Positions 51,446-59,621 of a stretch of DNA of 64,000 bases are shown here, in pieces. Numbering within the stretch: the stretch's first letter is position 1; the number at the start of each line of letters is the position of its first letter. Location: the NCBI RefSeq assembly GCF_900110485.1, contig NZ_FODY01000028.1, positions 1 to 64,000 of the forward strand. Reading direction: 5' to 3'. The notes below the pieces were generated by a model that worked only from the letters and a program-made list of their open reading frames with translations, had not been told where the DNA came from and ran no database searches. The position numbers were made by a program, and so were the translations under genes. This DNA comes from Propionispora vibrioides. GTDB lineage: Bacteria; Bacillota; Negativicutes; Propionisporales; Propionisporaceae.

Positions 51446-51922
51446 ATGGCAATTGAAGCGGTGAAAGCATACTTTAAGGCTCTTGGCCGGGAGCAGGATA
51501 TTCTGGAATTCGCTGTGTCCAGCGCGACGGTTGAATTGGCGGCACAGGCAGCCGGGGTTATTCCGGCGCGAATTGCCAAGACGCTTTCGTTCAAGCGGGA
51601 GGATGGCTGCGTTCTTTTGGTAACCGCCGGTGACAGCCGGGTGGATAATGCGAAATTCAAGACGGAGTTTGGCTGCAAGGCGAGGATGTTAACGGCTGAG
51701 GAAGTGCTGGCGGCGACGGGACATGCTGTAGGCGGTGTATGCCCCTTTGCCATTGACAATATAAAAGTCAGTGTTTTTGCCGATGTTTCGCTTAAACGGT
51801 TTGAAACGGTGTTTCCCGCCTGCGGCAGCAGCAATTCGGCCATTGAACTACATTGTGACGAGTTATATGAGTATGCCAGGAGTGAGAAATGGGTCGATGT
51901 CTGTAAGGACTGGCAAGGTTGA
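51446..51922 (+). CDS. ybaK: YbaK/EbsC-family aminoacyl-tRNA deacylase
   Basis: 158 residues, one YbaK domain. Family segments are present: the Lys in ARIAKTLSFKREDG, the TAGDSRVDNAKF stretch and GVCPFAIDNIKVSVFADVSLKRFETVFPACGSSNSAIEL. YbaK proteins hydrolyse Cys-tRNA(Pro) or related mischarged tRNAs, protecting translation fidelity. It has its own promoter and a GGAG ribosome site. The small phage-type domain protein follows by about 46 bases and may be cotranscribed. Confidence 0.9.
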   Translation: MAIEAVKAYFKALGREQDILEFAVSSATVELAAQAAGVIPARIAKTLSFKREDGCVLLVTAGDSRVDNAKFKTEFGCKARMLTAEEVLAATGHAVGGVCPFAIDNIKVSVFADVSLKRFETVFPACGSSNSAIELHCDELYEYARSEKWVDVCKDWQG

Positions 51923-51968
51923 ACTGTTGCACTGCGGTGAAGCAGACGGGAGAAGGAGGCTAAGAAAC

Positions 51969-52430
51969 ATGGAACAGGGCAGTCCGGCGGTTCAACGTCC
52001 TGGCCGGGATCTTGATATTCAAGTAGCGCTAAAAGTAATGGGCTATATTTGGTTAAAACATTTGCTGCAATTCAGTGCCGAGCTGGCCGTCAAATGGCTG
52101 GGAACAGCCGACGACATTGAGGCTTCCGGCGGAGTTTACGTGGCTGTGAAGCCGGAACAGTTTTGGGCGCTGAAAGAACGGGAAAACCATGCGGAGGCAG
52201 TACCCGGCTTTTCTACCGATCAGGCGGCGGCAGAGCAGGTGGTTGCCGAAATGGAAAAACGGGGCTGCCGCTATGACGTGGTGACGGTGGACAATGCGGC
52301 AGCGCCATGCCGGGTGACCTTTTCCCGGAACGACGGTGAAACGGCCACGGCTTCCGGAGCTGTTATGCCCGAGGCCGTGGCCAAAGCGGCGCTGGCTTTT
52401 GTAGCTTGTACGGCCGCCGGAAGCAGGTAA
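51969..52430 (+). CDS. Small protein with phage ABA-sandwich-like (BC1872-type) pattern
   Basis: 153 residues from ATG 51969, with AAGGAGG upstream. The first part (GRDLDIQVALKVMGYIWLKHLL) and the middle (PGFSTDQAAAEQVVAEMEKRGCRYDV) resemble the ABA-sandwich domain common in phage-encoded proteins (GRELDALVAEKVMG and YSTDIAAAWEVVEK), and it ends with MPEAVAKAALAFV, the matching C-terminal helix. The host context shows no other phage genes, so this is either domesticated or a family also used outside phages. The role is unknown. It follows ybaK closely. Confidence 0.6.
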   Translation: MEQGSPAVQRPGRDLDIQVALKVMGYIWLKHLLQFSAELAVKWLGTADDIEASGGVYVAVKPEQFWALKERENHAEAVPGFSTDQAAAEQVVAEMEKRGCRYDVVTVDNAAAPCRVTFSRNDGETATASGAVMPEAVAKAALAFVACTAAGSR

Positions 52431-52489
52431 GCGGTTGCCGGTATAACGGGACAACAGAACAGATAACCAGGAACAAGCCTTAGAGCGTG

Positions 52490-52636
52490 TCTTCAAACGA
52501 TCCCAAACGGCCTCGGACGGTGTTCTTTGTTCCACATTTTGTTAATGCTTTTTGAAATAGGAGCCGCTGTTTCTGTAAAGTGTTGACTCGTCTGGCGCAA
52601 AAATCACTCGTCATAGACATTCCGTTAGTTTGAAGA
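52490..52636. repeat. Candidate small inverted-repeat element (IS/MITE remnant)
   Basis: 147 bases flanked by perfect 9-base inverted ends TCTTCAAAC (52490-52498) and GTTTGAAGA (52628-52636). The left outer flank GAGCGTG resembles ends of IS5-group elements. No transposase remains. It sits in the gap between the small ABA-type protein and the EAL gene. Confidence 0.45.
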
Positions 52637-52637
52637 T

Positions 52638-52671
52638 AAGCCCTAGCCGGATATGGCAGGGCTTGTTTTTT
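52638..52671 (+). terminator. Intrinsic terminator
   Basis: AAGCCCT (52638-52644) pairs with AGGGCTT (52658-52664), then GTTTTTTTA. It ends the ybaK transcript. Confidence 0.8.
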
Positions 52672-52828
52672 TATGATCAAATTTAACTAGGAATTTATAA
52701 CCATTTCACTGTATAATAGGAAAGTCAGGACAAAGAAAGACATAATCTGACAAAATGCTACATATATGAACCGGACAGCCGGCAGGAAGGCTGGTTATCA
52801 AGTTTTTCGACGCAAAAGGTGGGATGGA

Positions 52829-55465
52829 ATGAGCCTGAAAACAAAAGTTACTTTATTTATGACAATTCTTTTAGTGATGAGCGTAGGTTTTGTGACGGCA
52901 ATTCTTTGCTATCAGGCCTATTCTACCTGGGAGCAATATGCTTTCCGGCTATTGGTGGAAAAAAACCGGGGAACGGCCTTGTCTTTGGAAGCTTGGCTTT
53001 CTACCCGGCCAGCCTTGCGGGAAGCCGCGTCCGTTCCGGTAACCGGTGAGAGTGATGCTCCCGGTGAGGCCGGCTTGCAAGAGAAGTTGATGACTATAGC
53101 CCGCCAATTTGACGATGAACTGGCACAGGATATGGGAGATCAGGTGGAACCGGTCATTGCGGCCGCTCCACCGCAACAGCTTCTGCTGGATACGGTCGGT
53201 GATGTTTTATATGCCGGCGATGTGCTGTCCCGGCAGCCACTTCCACCGGCTGCTCTGTTACACGCCATAGCCGGAAACGGGACGGGGCAAGGTTGGGTTG
53301 ACTGGGCGGGAAAATCCTATAAGGTATTTTATCAAAATCTTTCCGCCGACGGCTGGATCTTTGCGACGCTTGTTCCGGAAGAACTTTTTCTTGCCCATCA
53401 GCGGGACATGATTGCCCAGTCGGCAGCCATCGCCGCGGTGACGCTGCTGATTTCCCTTATGGGCAGTAGCCTGCTGCTGCAACGTTATTCACGACCGTTA
53501 GCGGCGCTGACGGTTGTGGCAGAACAAGTCGGAGCAGGCAACCGGCAGGTTTCGTTTCCGGTTTGCCGGGAACGGGAATTTAGAACCTTGTCTGTCTGTT
53601 TGGAAAATATGCGGAACGGGTTTTTACATATGTTTAAGGAATCGCAGGCGCAGACCGAAGAAATGCACTCGCTATATCAGCAGGTGCTGGCTTCGGAAAA
53701 GGCGCTGCATGTTCAGTATGAGGAACTCAGGCGAAAGGAAGCGGCGCTGCGAATTAGCGAAAAGCGCTTTAAGCTGGCGATTGAAGCTTCGCAGAATGCT
53801 CTGTGGGAATTGGATTTGGCATCAGGCCAATTTTTGGTATCTCCTTCACACAGCAAGGTGTTTCAAATGCCGGAAGTGAGTTGTTCCCGGCAATTGCGGG
53901 AACTGGTGCTGGCCGAGGACCGGGCGCGCTGCGATCAGGCCTGGCAGGAATATCTTTCAGGCATTACGCCGGATTTTTCCTGTGAGTTTCGCCTCAAAGA
54001 CGGTGAAAATGGATACCTCTGGGTGCTAAGTCGCGCCCGGACAGTGGAAACCGATGAATTCGGCGTACCGCGGCGCGTGGTTGGCGCCATCGCCGACATC
54101 AGTGAATTAAAGCGTCGCAGCGAAGAGGAACGATATCAGATGACTCACGATCATCTGACCGGGTTATATAACCGGCAAGGTTTTTTGGAGGCCTTTCAGG
54201 CGTTGACGCAGGACGGTCTGATAAGCGGCTATCTGGCTGTTATTGATGTGGATGATTTTAAATTGATAAACGATGTGCAGGGGTATCAAGCCGGTGATGA
54301 AGTGCTCAAGGCCTTTGCCCGGCAGTTGAAGGCCTTGCAGACCGGTCAACCCGTAGCCGGACGGATGAGCGGAGACGTGTTTCTGCTTTTTTTGCCGGAA
54401 GTCAATGAGACCGGTGCCCGGAACTATTTGCAAAGACTGACGAGCTGTTTACTGGAAACCCCGCTGGGAACCATGGTAGTGCATGCCAGCGGCGGGCTGG
54501 TGGCCTATTCTGGCTACGGACAGGATATTCTGGCGCTGCTGCAAAAGGCGGACTTAGCGGCTCATGCGGCAAAAAAGCAGGGAAAGCAACGGTTCCTGCT
54601 GTATGAACCGGCCATGCAGGCCGAGACCGAGTGCCGGGTAAGGCTAAAAAACGGCTTGCGGAAGGCACTGCAAAAACAGGAAATGTATCTGGTCTATCAG
54701 CCGGTGTACCGGATTGCCGACGGGCATATCCGCCTGGCCAGCTTTGAGGCGTTGGCCCGTTGGCACAGTGACACACTGGGACTGGTATCACCGGCCGAAT
54801 TTATTCCGGTGGCAGAGGAAAGCGGCTTTATTATTCCCCTTGGCGAATGGGCGATCCGGGAAGCTTGCCGTTTTATTGCCACGGCGATCCGGGATACCGG
54901 CAGAGCGGTTACGGTATTTGTCAATATCTCCATGCGTCAGCTTTTGGGCAACGGATTCGTCGATAAGGTATGCGGCATTCTGAATGAGCAGGACATTCCC
55001 GCAGGCTGTCTGGGCATGGAAATTACCGAAAGCGTGCTGGCCACCGACTTTAATGCCTGCGTCGGGGTTCTGGAGCAATTAAAGGCGCTGGGAATTAAAA
55101 TCTCACTCGATGATTTCGGCACAGGCTATTCTTCGCTTACCTATCTGCGTCATTTACCAATTGATGTGCTTAAACTGGACAAATCGTTTATTGATGTGCT
55201 GGGGGAGTCGGAGGGTGGCAAAGGTGAAGTGCTTGCGGCAGGAATTATCCAAATCGCACAGCAAATGGGCTATCAGGTGGTAGCGGAAGGCGTGGAGCGG
55301 CTGGAGCAGCTCCGCAGTTTAATCGGACGGGGCTGTGATTACTACCAGGGATTTTATTTAAGCAAGCCGTTGCCGGTGCTGGAAGCCCTTGAACTACTGC
55401 CGGAGTCTGTTGTAAAACGGGAGGCGGATTTTTTCACTACCGGATCGGCTATAAAAGTGGAATAA
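52829..55465 (+). CDS. Membrane sensor with PAS, degenerate GGDEF and EAL domains
   Basis: 878 residues from ATG 52829 with AAAGGTGG 6 bases upstream. Membrane helices at about 10-32 and 205-225 bound a periplasmic sensor, followed by a coiled coil, a PAS domain (about 325-440), a GGDEF-like domain whose active site reads RMSGDVF instead of GGDEF, and an EAL domain with EAL (FEALARW), NISMRQL, EITESV, LDDFGTGYSSL, KLDKSFI and AEGVE intact. It is therefore probably a cyclic-di-GMP phosphodiesterase whose GGDEF is only regulatory. It precedes the type I secretion operon. Confidence 0.9.
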   Translation: MSLKTKVTLFMTILLVMSVGFVTAILCYQAYSTWEQYAFRLLVEKNRGTALSLEAWLSTRPALREAASVPVTGESDAPGEAGLQEKLMTIARQFDDELAQDMGDQVEPVIAAAPPQQLLLDTVGDVLYAGDVLSRQPLPPAALLHAIAGNGTGQGWVDWAGKSYKVFYQNLSADGWIFATLVPEELFLAHQRDMIAQSAAIAAVTLLISLMGSSLLLQRYSRPLAALTVVAEQVGAGNRQVSFPVCREREFRTLSVCLENMRNGFLHMFKESQAQTEEMHSLYQQVLASEKALHVQYEELRRKEAALRISEKRFKLAIEASQNALWELDLASGQFLVSPSHSKVFQMPEVSCSRQLRELVLAEDRARCDQAWQEYLSGITPDFSCEFRLKDGENGYLWVLSRARTVETDEFGVPRRVVGAIADISELKRRSEEERYQMTHDHLTGLYNRQGFLEAFQALTQDGLISGYLAVIDVDDFKLINDVQGYQAGDEVLKAFARQLKALQTGQPVAGRMSGDVFLLFLPEVNETGARNYLQRLTSCLLETPLGTMVVHASGGLVAYSGYGQDILALLQKADLAAHAAKKQGKQRFLLYEPAMQAETECRVRLKNGLRKALQKQEMYLVYQPVYRIADGHIRLASFEALARWHSDTLGLVSPAEFIPVAEESGFIIPLGEWAIREACRFIATAIRDTGRAVTVFVNISMRQLLGNGFVDKVCGILNEQDIPAGCLGMEITESVLATDFNACVGVLEQLKALGIKISLDDFGTGYSSLTYLRHLPIDVLKLDKSFIDVLGESEGGKGEVLAAGIIQIAQQMGYQVVAEGVERLEQLRSLIGRGCDYYQGFYLSKPLPVLEALELLPESVVKREADFFTTGSAIKVE

Positions 55466-55531
55466 AGCGGTTGTCGCTAGGGAGCATTTCGGGTAGTTTG
55501 CAAACACGCCCTGGCTTAACTCTTAGCAGGT

Positions 55532-55598
55532 AAAACACGTTTAGCGGTGATAAGGCATATTGACAAATGTGCCTTATCACCGCTAAACGTGTTTTTTA
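55532..55598 (+). terminator. Very long perfect terminator of the EAL gene
   Basis: A 26-base-pair perfect stem (55532-55557 with 55570-55595) with a 12-base loop and a trailing T run. Confidence 0.92.
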
Positions 55599-55653
55599 TT
55601 GCTTGGAAGACGGTGAAAACGCGAGAGTATCTTTACATTTGTAAAAACAATCA

Positions 55654-55682
55654 TTGACAATATTTGAATTTTCAAATAAAAT
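55654..55682 (+). promoter_or_regulatory. Promoter with internal palindrome upstream of the type I secretion operon
   Basis: TTGACA (55654-55659), a 17-base spacer, TAAAAT (55677-55682). The spacer holds ATTTGAA-TT-TTCAAAT (55662-55677), a perfect palindrome placed to act as an operator. Confidence 0.6.
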
Positions 55683-55732
55683 TATAATGAAAAAATTGGA
55701 AAACACATATGAAGAGACGTTAAATTAGAGAA

Positions 55733-55793
55733 GTCTAAAATTAACTTTTATTCAGCCGGCAACGGCTGGAGAAGTTATTTTTAGGCTTTTTTA
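55733..55793 (+). terminator. Leader terminator before the type I secretion operon
   Basis: A long stem (55733-55747 with 55772-55786, one mismatch and one wobble) plus an inner CAGCCG/CGGCTG hairpin, followed by CTTTTTTA. No gene lies between it and the promoter at 55654-55682, so it marks a roughly 100-nt RNA or an attenuator. Confidence 0.75.
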
Positions 55794-55883
55794 GTTATCA
55801 AAAAGATGTGCCCATCGGATCTAAGCAGGCGGCAGTTTCGCCGGAAGGCTTATTTGCCGGGTTTTATTTTTGGAATATTCCGT

Positions 55884-56052
55884 CTAGGTAAGCACTGATT
55901 AAATGAACCTGTCGGGCTGCCAAGAGATTTTTCCGTCTGGGAAGGAAGTAAAACCGCAGGAATAGCGGCCCCTATTGCAAGGTTTTGCTGACGCAGCCAG
56001 GCGGAAAAATCTCCGGCAGGACGCGCAGCGTGAATAATCAGTGCTTACTTAG
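55884..56052 (+). repeat. Palindromic intergenic repeat, copy A (most complete)
   Basis: 169 bases with perfect 14-base inverted ends GTAAGCACTGATTA (55888-55901) and TAATCAGTGCTTAC (56035-56048), extending to 17 of 18 outward. Internal complementary parts (TTTTTCCGTCTGG and CCAGGCGGAAAAA) would extend the structure into one long imperfect hairpin. It lies in the leader of the secretion operon. Confidence 0.88.
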
Positions 56053-56101
56053 AAGACAAGCGGTGGAATTAGGCGAGAAACGCACGGGGGATAAGACAGA
56101 C

Positions 56102-58288
56102 ATGCAAACGATAAAACGCGATCAGCCAACAACGGCGGTCCTTGACAAAGCGACGGCGGTGCATGCATTGGTGATAGTGGCCGGCACCTGGGGAATGACG
56201 GTGGGAGAAGCTGAACTCAACAAGGCGCTGGGGCAGAAAAGTGTGCTCCGGGAGAGTGATTTTAAGCAGATGGCTAAAGTCTGCCGGCTGAAAGCGAAAG
56301 TGACCTTTCCGGGACAGCTTGCGGTGAATCAACTGCCGGTACCTTCTATCGCGATTATGCAAAACGGTACCTGCTGTGTTATCGGTCAGTCCAATGCCAC
56401 CCATATTATGGTCTACGACTTCCGGCAGCAGGAGCCCCGGGCGGAACCCCTGCCTCAGTTCATGAGCCGTTGGTCAGGCAGGGCTGTTGTGCTTAAGCGC
56501 CCTTTTTCCTTCAAAGAGGCGGGTGCCCGGTTTAACCTGGCCTGGTTTATTCCAGTCGTCTTACGGTACAAGCGATTTCTGGGTGAAATTGTGCTGGCTT
56601 CCTTTTGCTTGCAGTTGTTCGGTCTGATAACTCCTTTGTTTACGCAGGTGATTGTGGATAAAGTACTGCTCCATAAGGGCGTGGCAACCCTGGATGTCCT
56701 GGCGCTGGCTTTGCTGGCGGCCGCCTTGTTCCAGGCCATAATGACCCTGCTGCGGACTTATTTGTCCACGCATATGAGCAATAAGATCGACATCATTTTG
56801 GGCGCCCGCGTGTTCCGTCATTTGCTGTCCCTGCCGCTGCGCTATTTTGAATTAAGAAGAGTCGGCGATACGCTGGCCCGTCTTTCGGCGCTGCAAAGTG
56901 TGCGGGAGTTTTTAACCGGCTCTTCGCCAACGGTGGTACTAGACACTTTGTTTTCGATTGTTTTTGTACTGGTTATGCTGCACTACAGTGTTTCCCTTAC
57001 CTTGCTGGCGCTTGCAGCCATACCGCTGTATCTGCTGCAAAATGTGCTGGCTACGCCGGTTTATCGCCAACGCCTGGAAGCGGTATGGAGCAGCGGTGCT
57101 GAAAGCAATGCCTTTCTGGTGGAGGCGGTTACCGGAGTGCAGACAATCAAAGCCCTGGCACTGGAGCCGCAATTCAATGACCGCTGGGAGAGCCTGATGG
57201 CAAAATACGTCCGGACGGTCTTTCAAAGTGCCCGCTTTAATATGGTTCTGAACGGTTCGGGCAGCGTGGTTCAAAATATGGCCGGTTTGGCCGTACTGCT
57301 GTTTGGCGGTCACAAAGTCATGCAGGGTGAAATGACGGTGGGGGAACTGATCGCCTTTCAAATGCTGGCCAGCCAGGCCAGTCAGCCGCTGTACCGCCTG
57401 ACCGGTTTGTGGCAGGTTTTTCAACAGGCCTTTCTTTCGGTGGAACGGCTTGGCGACATTCTGAATACACCGCCGGAACAGGTATGGGCAAACCAGCCGG
57501 CGGCTTTGCCTGCTGTCTGCGGCGGCATTGTTTTGGAGGATGTAGTATTTCGCTATCAGGCGGCTGGCAAAAAGGTGCTGGATGGCGTGAACCTGACTAT
57601 CCGTCCCGGCATGAGGCTTGGTATTGTAGGTCGCTCCGGGTCGGGCAAGAGCACGGTGGCCAAACTGATTCAACGCCTCTATTTGCCGGAAAGCGGCAGG
57701 GTTTGCATCGGTGGTACCGATGTGCGGCAGCTCGACCCGACCTGGCTGCGCCGCCAAATCGGTGTGGTGCTGCAGGAAAGTTTTCTGTTTACCGGCTCGG
57801 TCAGGGAAAATATTGCCTGGTCCTGCCCCGGTGCACCGGTGGAACAGGTTATTGCGGCAGCACAGCGGGCGGGGGCCCACGATTTTATTCTGGAACTGCC
57901 CGAGGGCTATGATACCAGAGTAGGGGAACGGGGTGCCGCCCTATCCGGTGGCCAGCGGCAGCGGATTGCCATTGCCAGGGCGCTGATCACTGAACCGCCG
58001 GTGCTGATTTTTGACGAAGCTACCAGTGCGCTGGACTATGAGTCGGAGCGGATCATTACCGACAATTTAGCGCAAATTGCCGCGGGAAGGACGTTGATCC
58101 TGATTGCTCACCGCTTTTCCACGATCAGACAGTGCGAGGCTATTTTGGTCATGGAACAGGGAAAGGCCGTGGAAATGGGGAGTCATGAGGAGCTTATGGG
58201 CAAGCAGGGCATGTACTATCGCTTATATCGGCAGCAAGAGAGTGGGAAGCAGTATGAAAATAAAAAAATTGATGGCAAAATGGTTTGA
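56102..58288 (+). CDS. Type I secretion ABC transporter, HlyB type (first copy)
   Basis: 728 residues. An N-terminal C39-like domain (about 1-130) lacks the catalytic Cys, as in HlyB, so it binds rather than cuts its substrate. The membrane domain with six helices (about 150-430) is followed by an ATPase with GRSGSGKST, LSGGQRQRIAIARAL, LIFDEATSALD and the H-loop IAHRFST. It drives one-step export of an unfolded protein through HlyD and a TolC-like pore. ATG 56102 is chosen because the domain starts there, with GGGGG 11 bases upstream. Its end overlaps hlyD by 35 bases. Confidence 0.93.
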   Translation: MQTIKRDQPTTAVLDKATAVHALVIVAGTWGMTVGEAELNKALGQKSVLRESDFKQMAKVCRLKAKVTFPGQLAVNQLPVPSIAIMQNGTCCVIGQSNATHIMVYDFRQQEPRAEPLPQFMSRWSGRAVVLKRPFSFKEAGARFNLAWFIPVVLRYKRFLGEIVLASFCLQLFGLITPLFTQVIVDKVLLHKGVATLDVLALALLAAALFQAIMTLLRTYLSTHMSNKIDIILGARVFRHLLSLPLRYFELRRVGDTLARLSALQSVREFLTGSSPTVVLDTLFSIVFVLVMLHYSVSLTLLALAAIPLYLLQNVLATPVYRQRLEAVWSSGAESNAFLVEAVTGVQTIKALALEPQFNDRWESLMAKYVRTVFQSARFNMVLNGSGSVVQNMAGLAVLLFGGHKVMQGEMTVGELIAFQMLASQASQPLYRLTGLWQVFQQAFLSVERLGDILNTPPEQVWANQPAALPAVCGGIVLEDVVFRYQAAGKKVLDGVNLTIRPGMRLGIVGRSGSGKSTVAKLIQRLYLPESGRVCIGGTDVRQLDPTWLRRQIGVVLQESFLFTGSVRENIAWSCPGAPVEQVIAAAQRAGAHDFILELPEGYDTRVGERGAALSGGQRQRIAIARALITEPPVLIFDEATSALDYESERIITDNLAQIAAGRTLILIAHRFSTIRQCEAILVMEQGKAVEMGSHEELMGKQGMYYRLYRQQESGKQYENKKIDGKMV

Positions 58289-59621
58289 TTTCCCGGCGCG
58301 AAAAGGCTGGCGGCGGGAAGAAACAGAATTTTTACCGGCTGCGCTGGAAGTGGTGGAGAAACCTCCCGCACCGGCCAGCCGGGTGGTCTTGTGGACGCTG
58401 CTGGTGCTGATCGGCTGTACGCTGGTCTGGACGATGGTCGGCTCACTGGATGAGGTGGCCGTGGCGCCAGGCAAGCTGATTCCTACGGGAAATGTGAAAA
58501 TTGTGCAGGCTGAGGATAAAGGTGTGATCAAGGCGATTTGTGTCAAGGAAGGCGACTTGGTTAAACAGGGACAACTGTTGATTGAACTGGACGCGACCAT
58601 TCCGGCGGCCGATTTGACACGGATCAAAAAAGAAATCGCCCTGTACAGTCTAGAGATGGACCGGCTGTCGGCGGAAGCGGCGAACCGGCCGTTTATGGCG
58701 AAACAATATCCGGAGCTGGATGAACGGGATGCCGTGTTGCAGCAGATGCTTTATCAAAGCCGGCAACTGGAATATCAGACCAGGCTGTCGGCTGCCGCGG
58801 CTAATGTAAAGCAAAACCAGGTGGGTTTGGAGAATGCCCGGAGCGTTTATGAGAAACTGCTACCGCTGCATGAGATTGCCCAGGAACGGGAGCGAAAAGT
58901 GGCCGAACTGGTTGATTTGAATGCGGTGGCTAGTTTTGTTCTGCTTGATTACCGGCAAAAGAGACTGGAATCGGAGAAAGAACTGGCCAGCCAGCAAAAG
59001 GAGATTGAGCGGCTGCAGTGGTCGCTCCGGCAAAGTGAAGATACTCTGGCTAATGTGAACGCCGAGTGGCTGCGCGGCATTCATGATAAACTCCAGGAAG
59101 ACAGCAAGGCGCTGCAAGCCAGCAGGGAAGAGTTGAAAAAGGCGGAGGAAAAGAACCGGCTGTCCGCTATTACCTCACCGGTTGACGGCCGGGTGAGCCA
59201 GTTGGCAGTGCATACGGTCGGCGGGATTGTTACCGCCGCCGAAGCGTTGCTCGAGGTTGTGCCGGCTGATACAAAGCTGCAGCTGGAAGCCTGGGTGGCC
59301 AATAAGGATATCGGTTTTATCCAACCAGGACAAGCGGCGGAAGTCAAAGTGGAAACCTTCAATTTTCAAAAGTATGGGACGGTGCCCGGTGAGGTCATTG
59401 ATATCAGTCCTGATGCGGTGGAGGATAAGGAAAAGGGACGGATATACCGGGTGGTGCTGGCTCTGCAGGAGCCATCTTTCCGGGCGGCCGGCCGGGAAGT
59501 GTTACTGAATCCCGGCATGACTGCCACGGCGGAGATTAAAATCCGGCGTAAAAGGGTGATTGAATATTTCCTGGATGTGTTTCAGCAATACCGCAGTGAG
59601 GCACTGAGGGAGCGGTCATGA
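58254..59621 (+). CDS. Type I secretion adaptor, HlyD type
   Basis: 455 residues. A basic cytosolic N-terminus and one membrane helix (about 44-64) precede LIPTGNVKIVQAEDKGVIKAICVKEGDLVKQGQLLIELD (lipoyl half), a long coiled coil (about 120-300) and the C-terminal VDGRVSQLAVHTVGGIVTAAEALLEVVP plus a beta barrel ending with GMTATAEIKIRRKRVIEYFLDVFQQY, the RTX-exporter HlyD signature region. It is sandwiched between two HlyB-like ATPases and overlaps both genes. No TolC is encoded here, so it probably uses a channel such as the one at 5587-6888. Confidence 0.93.
   Translation: MKIKKLMAKWFDFPARKGWRREETEFLPAALEVVEKPPAPASRVVLWTLLVLIGCTLVWTMVGSLDEVAVAPGKLIPTGNVKIVQAEDKGVIKAICVKEGDLVKQGQLLIELDATIPAADLTRIKKEIALYSLEMDRLSAEAANRPFMAKQYPELDERDAVLQQMLYQSRQLEYQTRLSAAAANVKQNQVGLENARSVYEKLLPLHEIAQERERKVAELVDLNAVASFVLLDYRQKRLESEKELASQQKEIERLQWSLRQSEDTLANVNAEWLRGIHDKLQEDSKALQASREELKKAEEKNRLSAITSPVDGRVSQLAVHTVGGIVTAAEALLEVVPADTKLQLEAWVANKDIGFIQPGQAAEVKVETFNFQKYGTVPGEVIDISPDAVEDKEKGRIYRVVLALQEPSFRAAGREVLLNPGMTATAEIKIRRKRVIEYFLDVFQQYRSEALRERS

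Noticed and set aside
56939-57880. 313-codon frame on the minus strand
   Set aside because: Lies opposite the first HlyB-type gene and has the Gln/His/Arg-rich composition of an antisense shadow.
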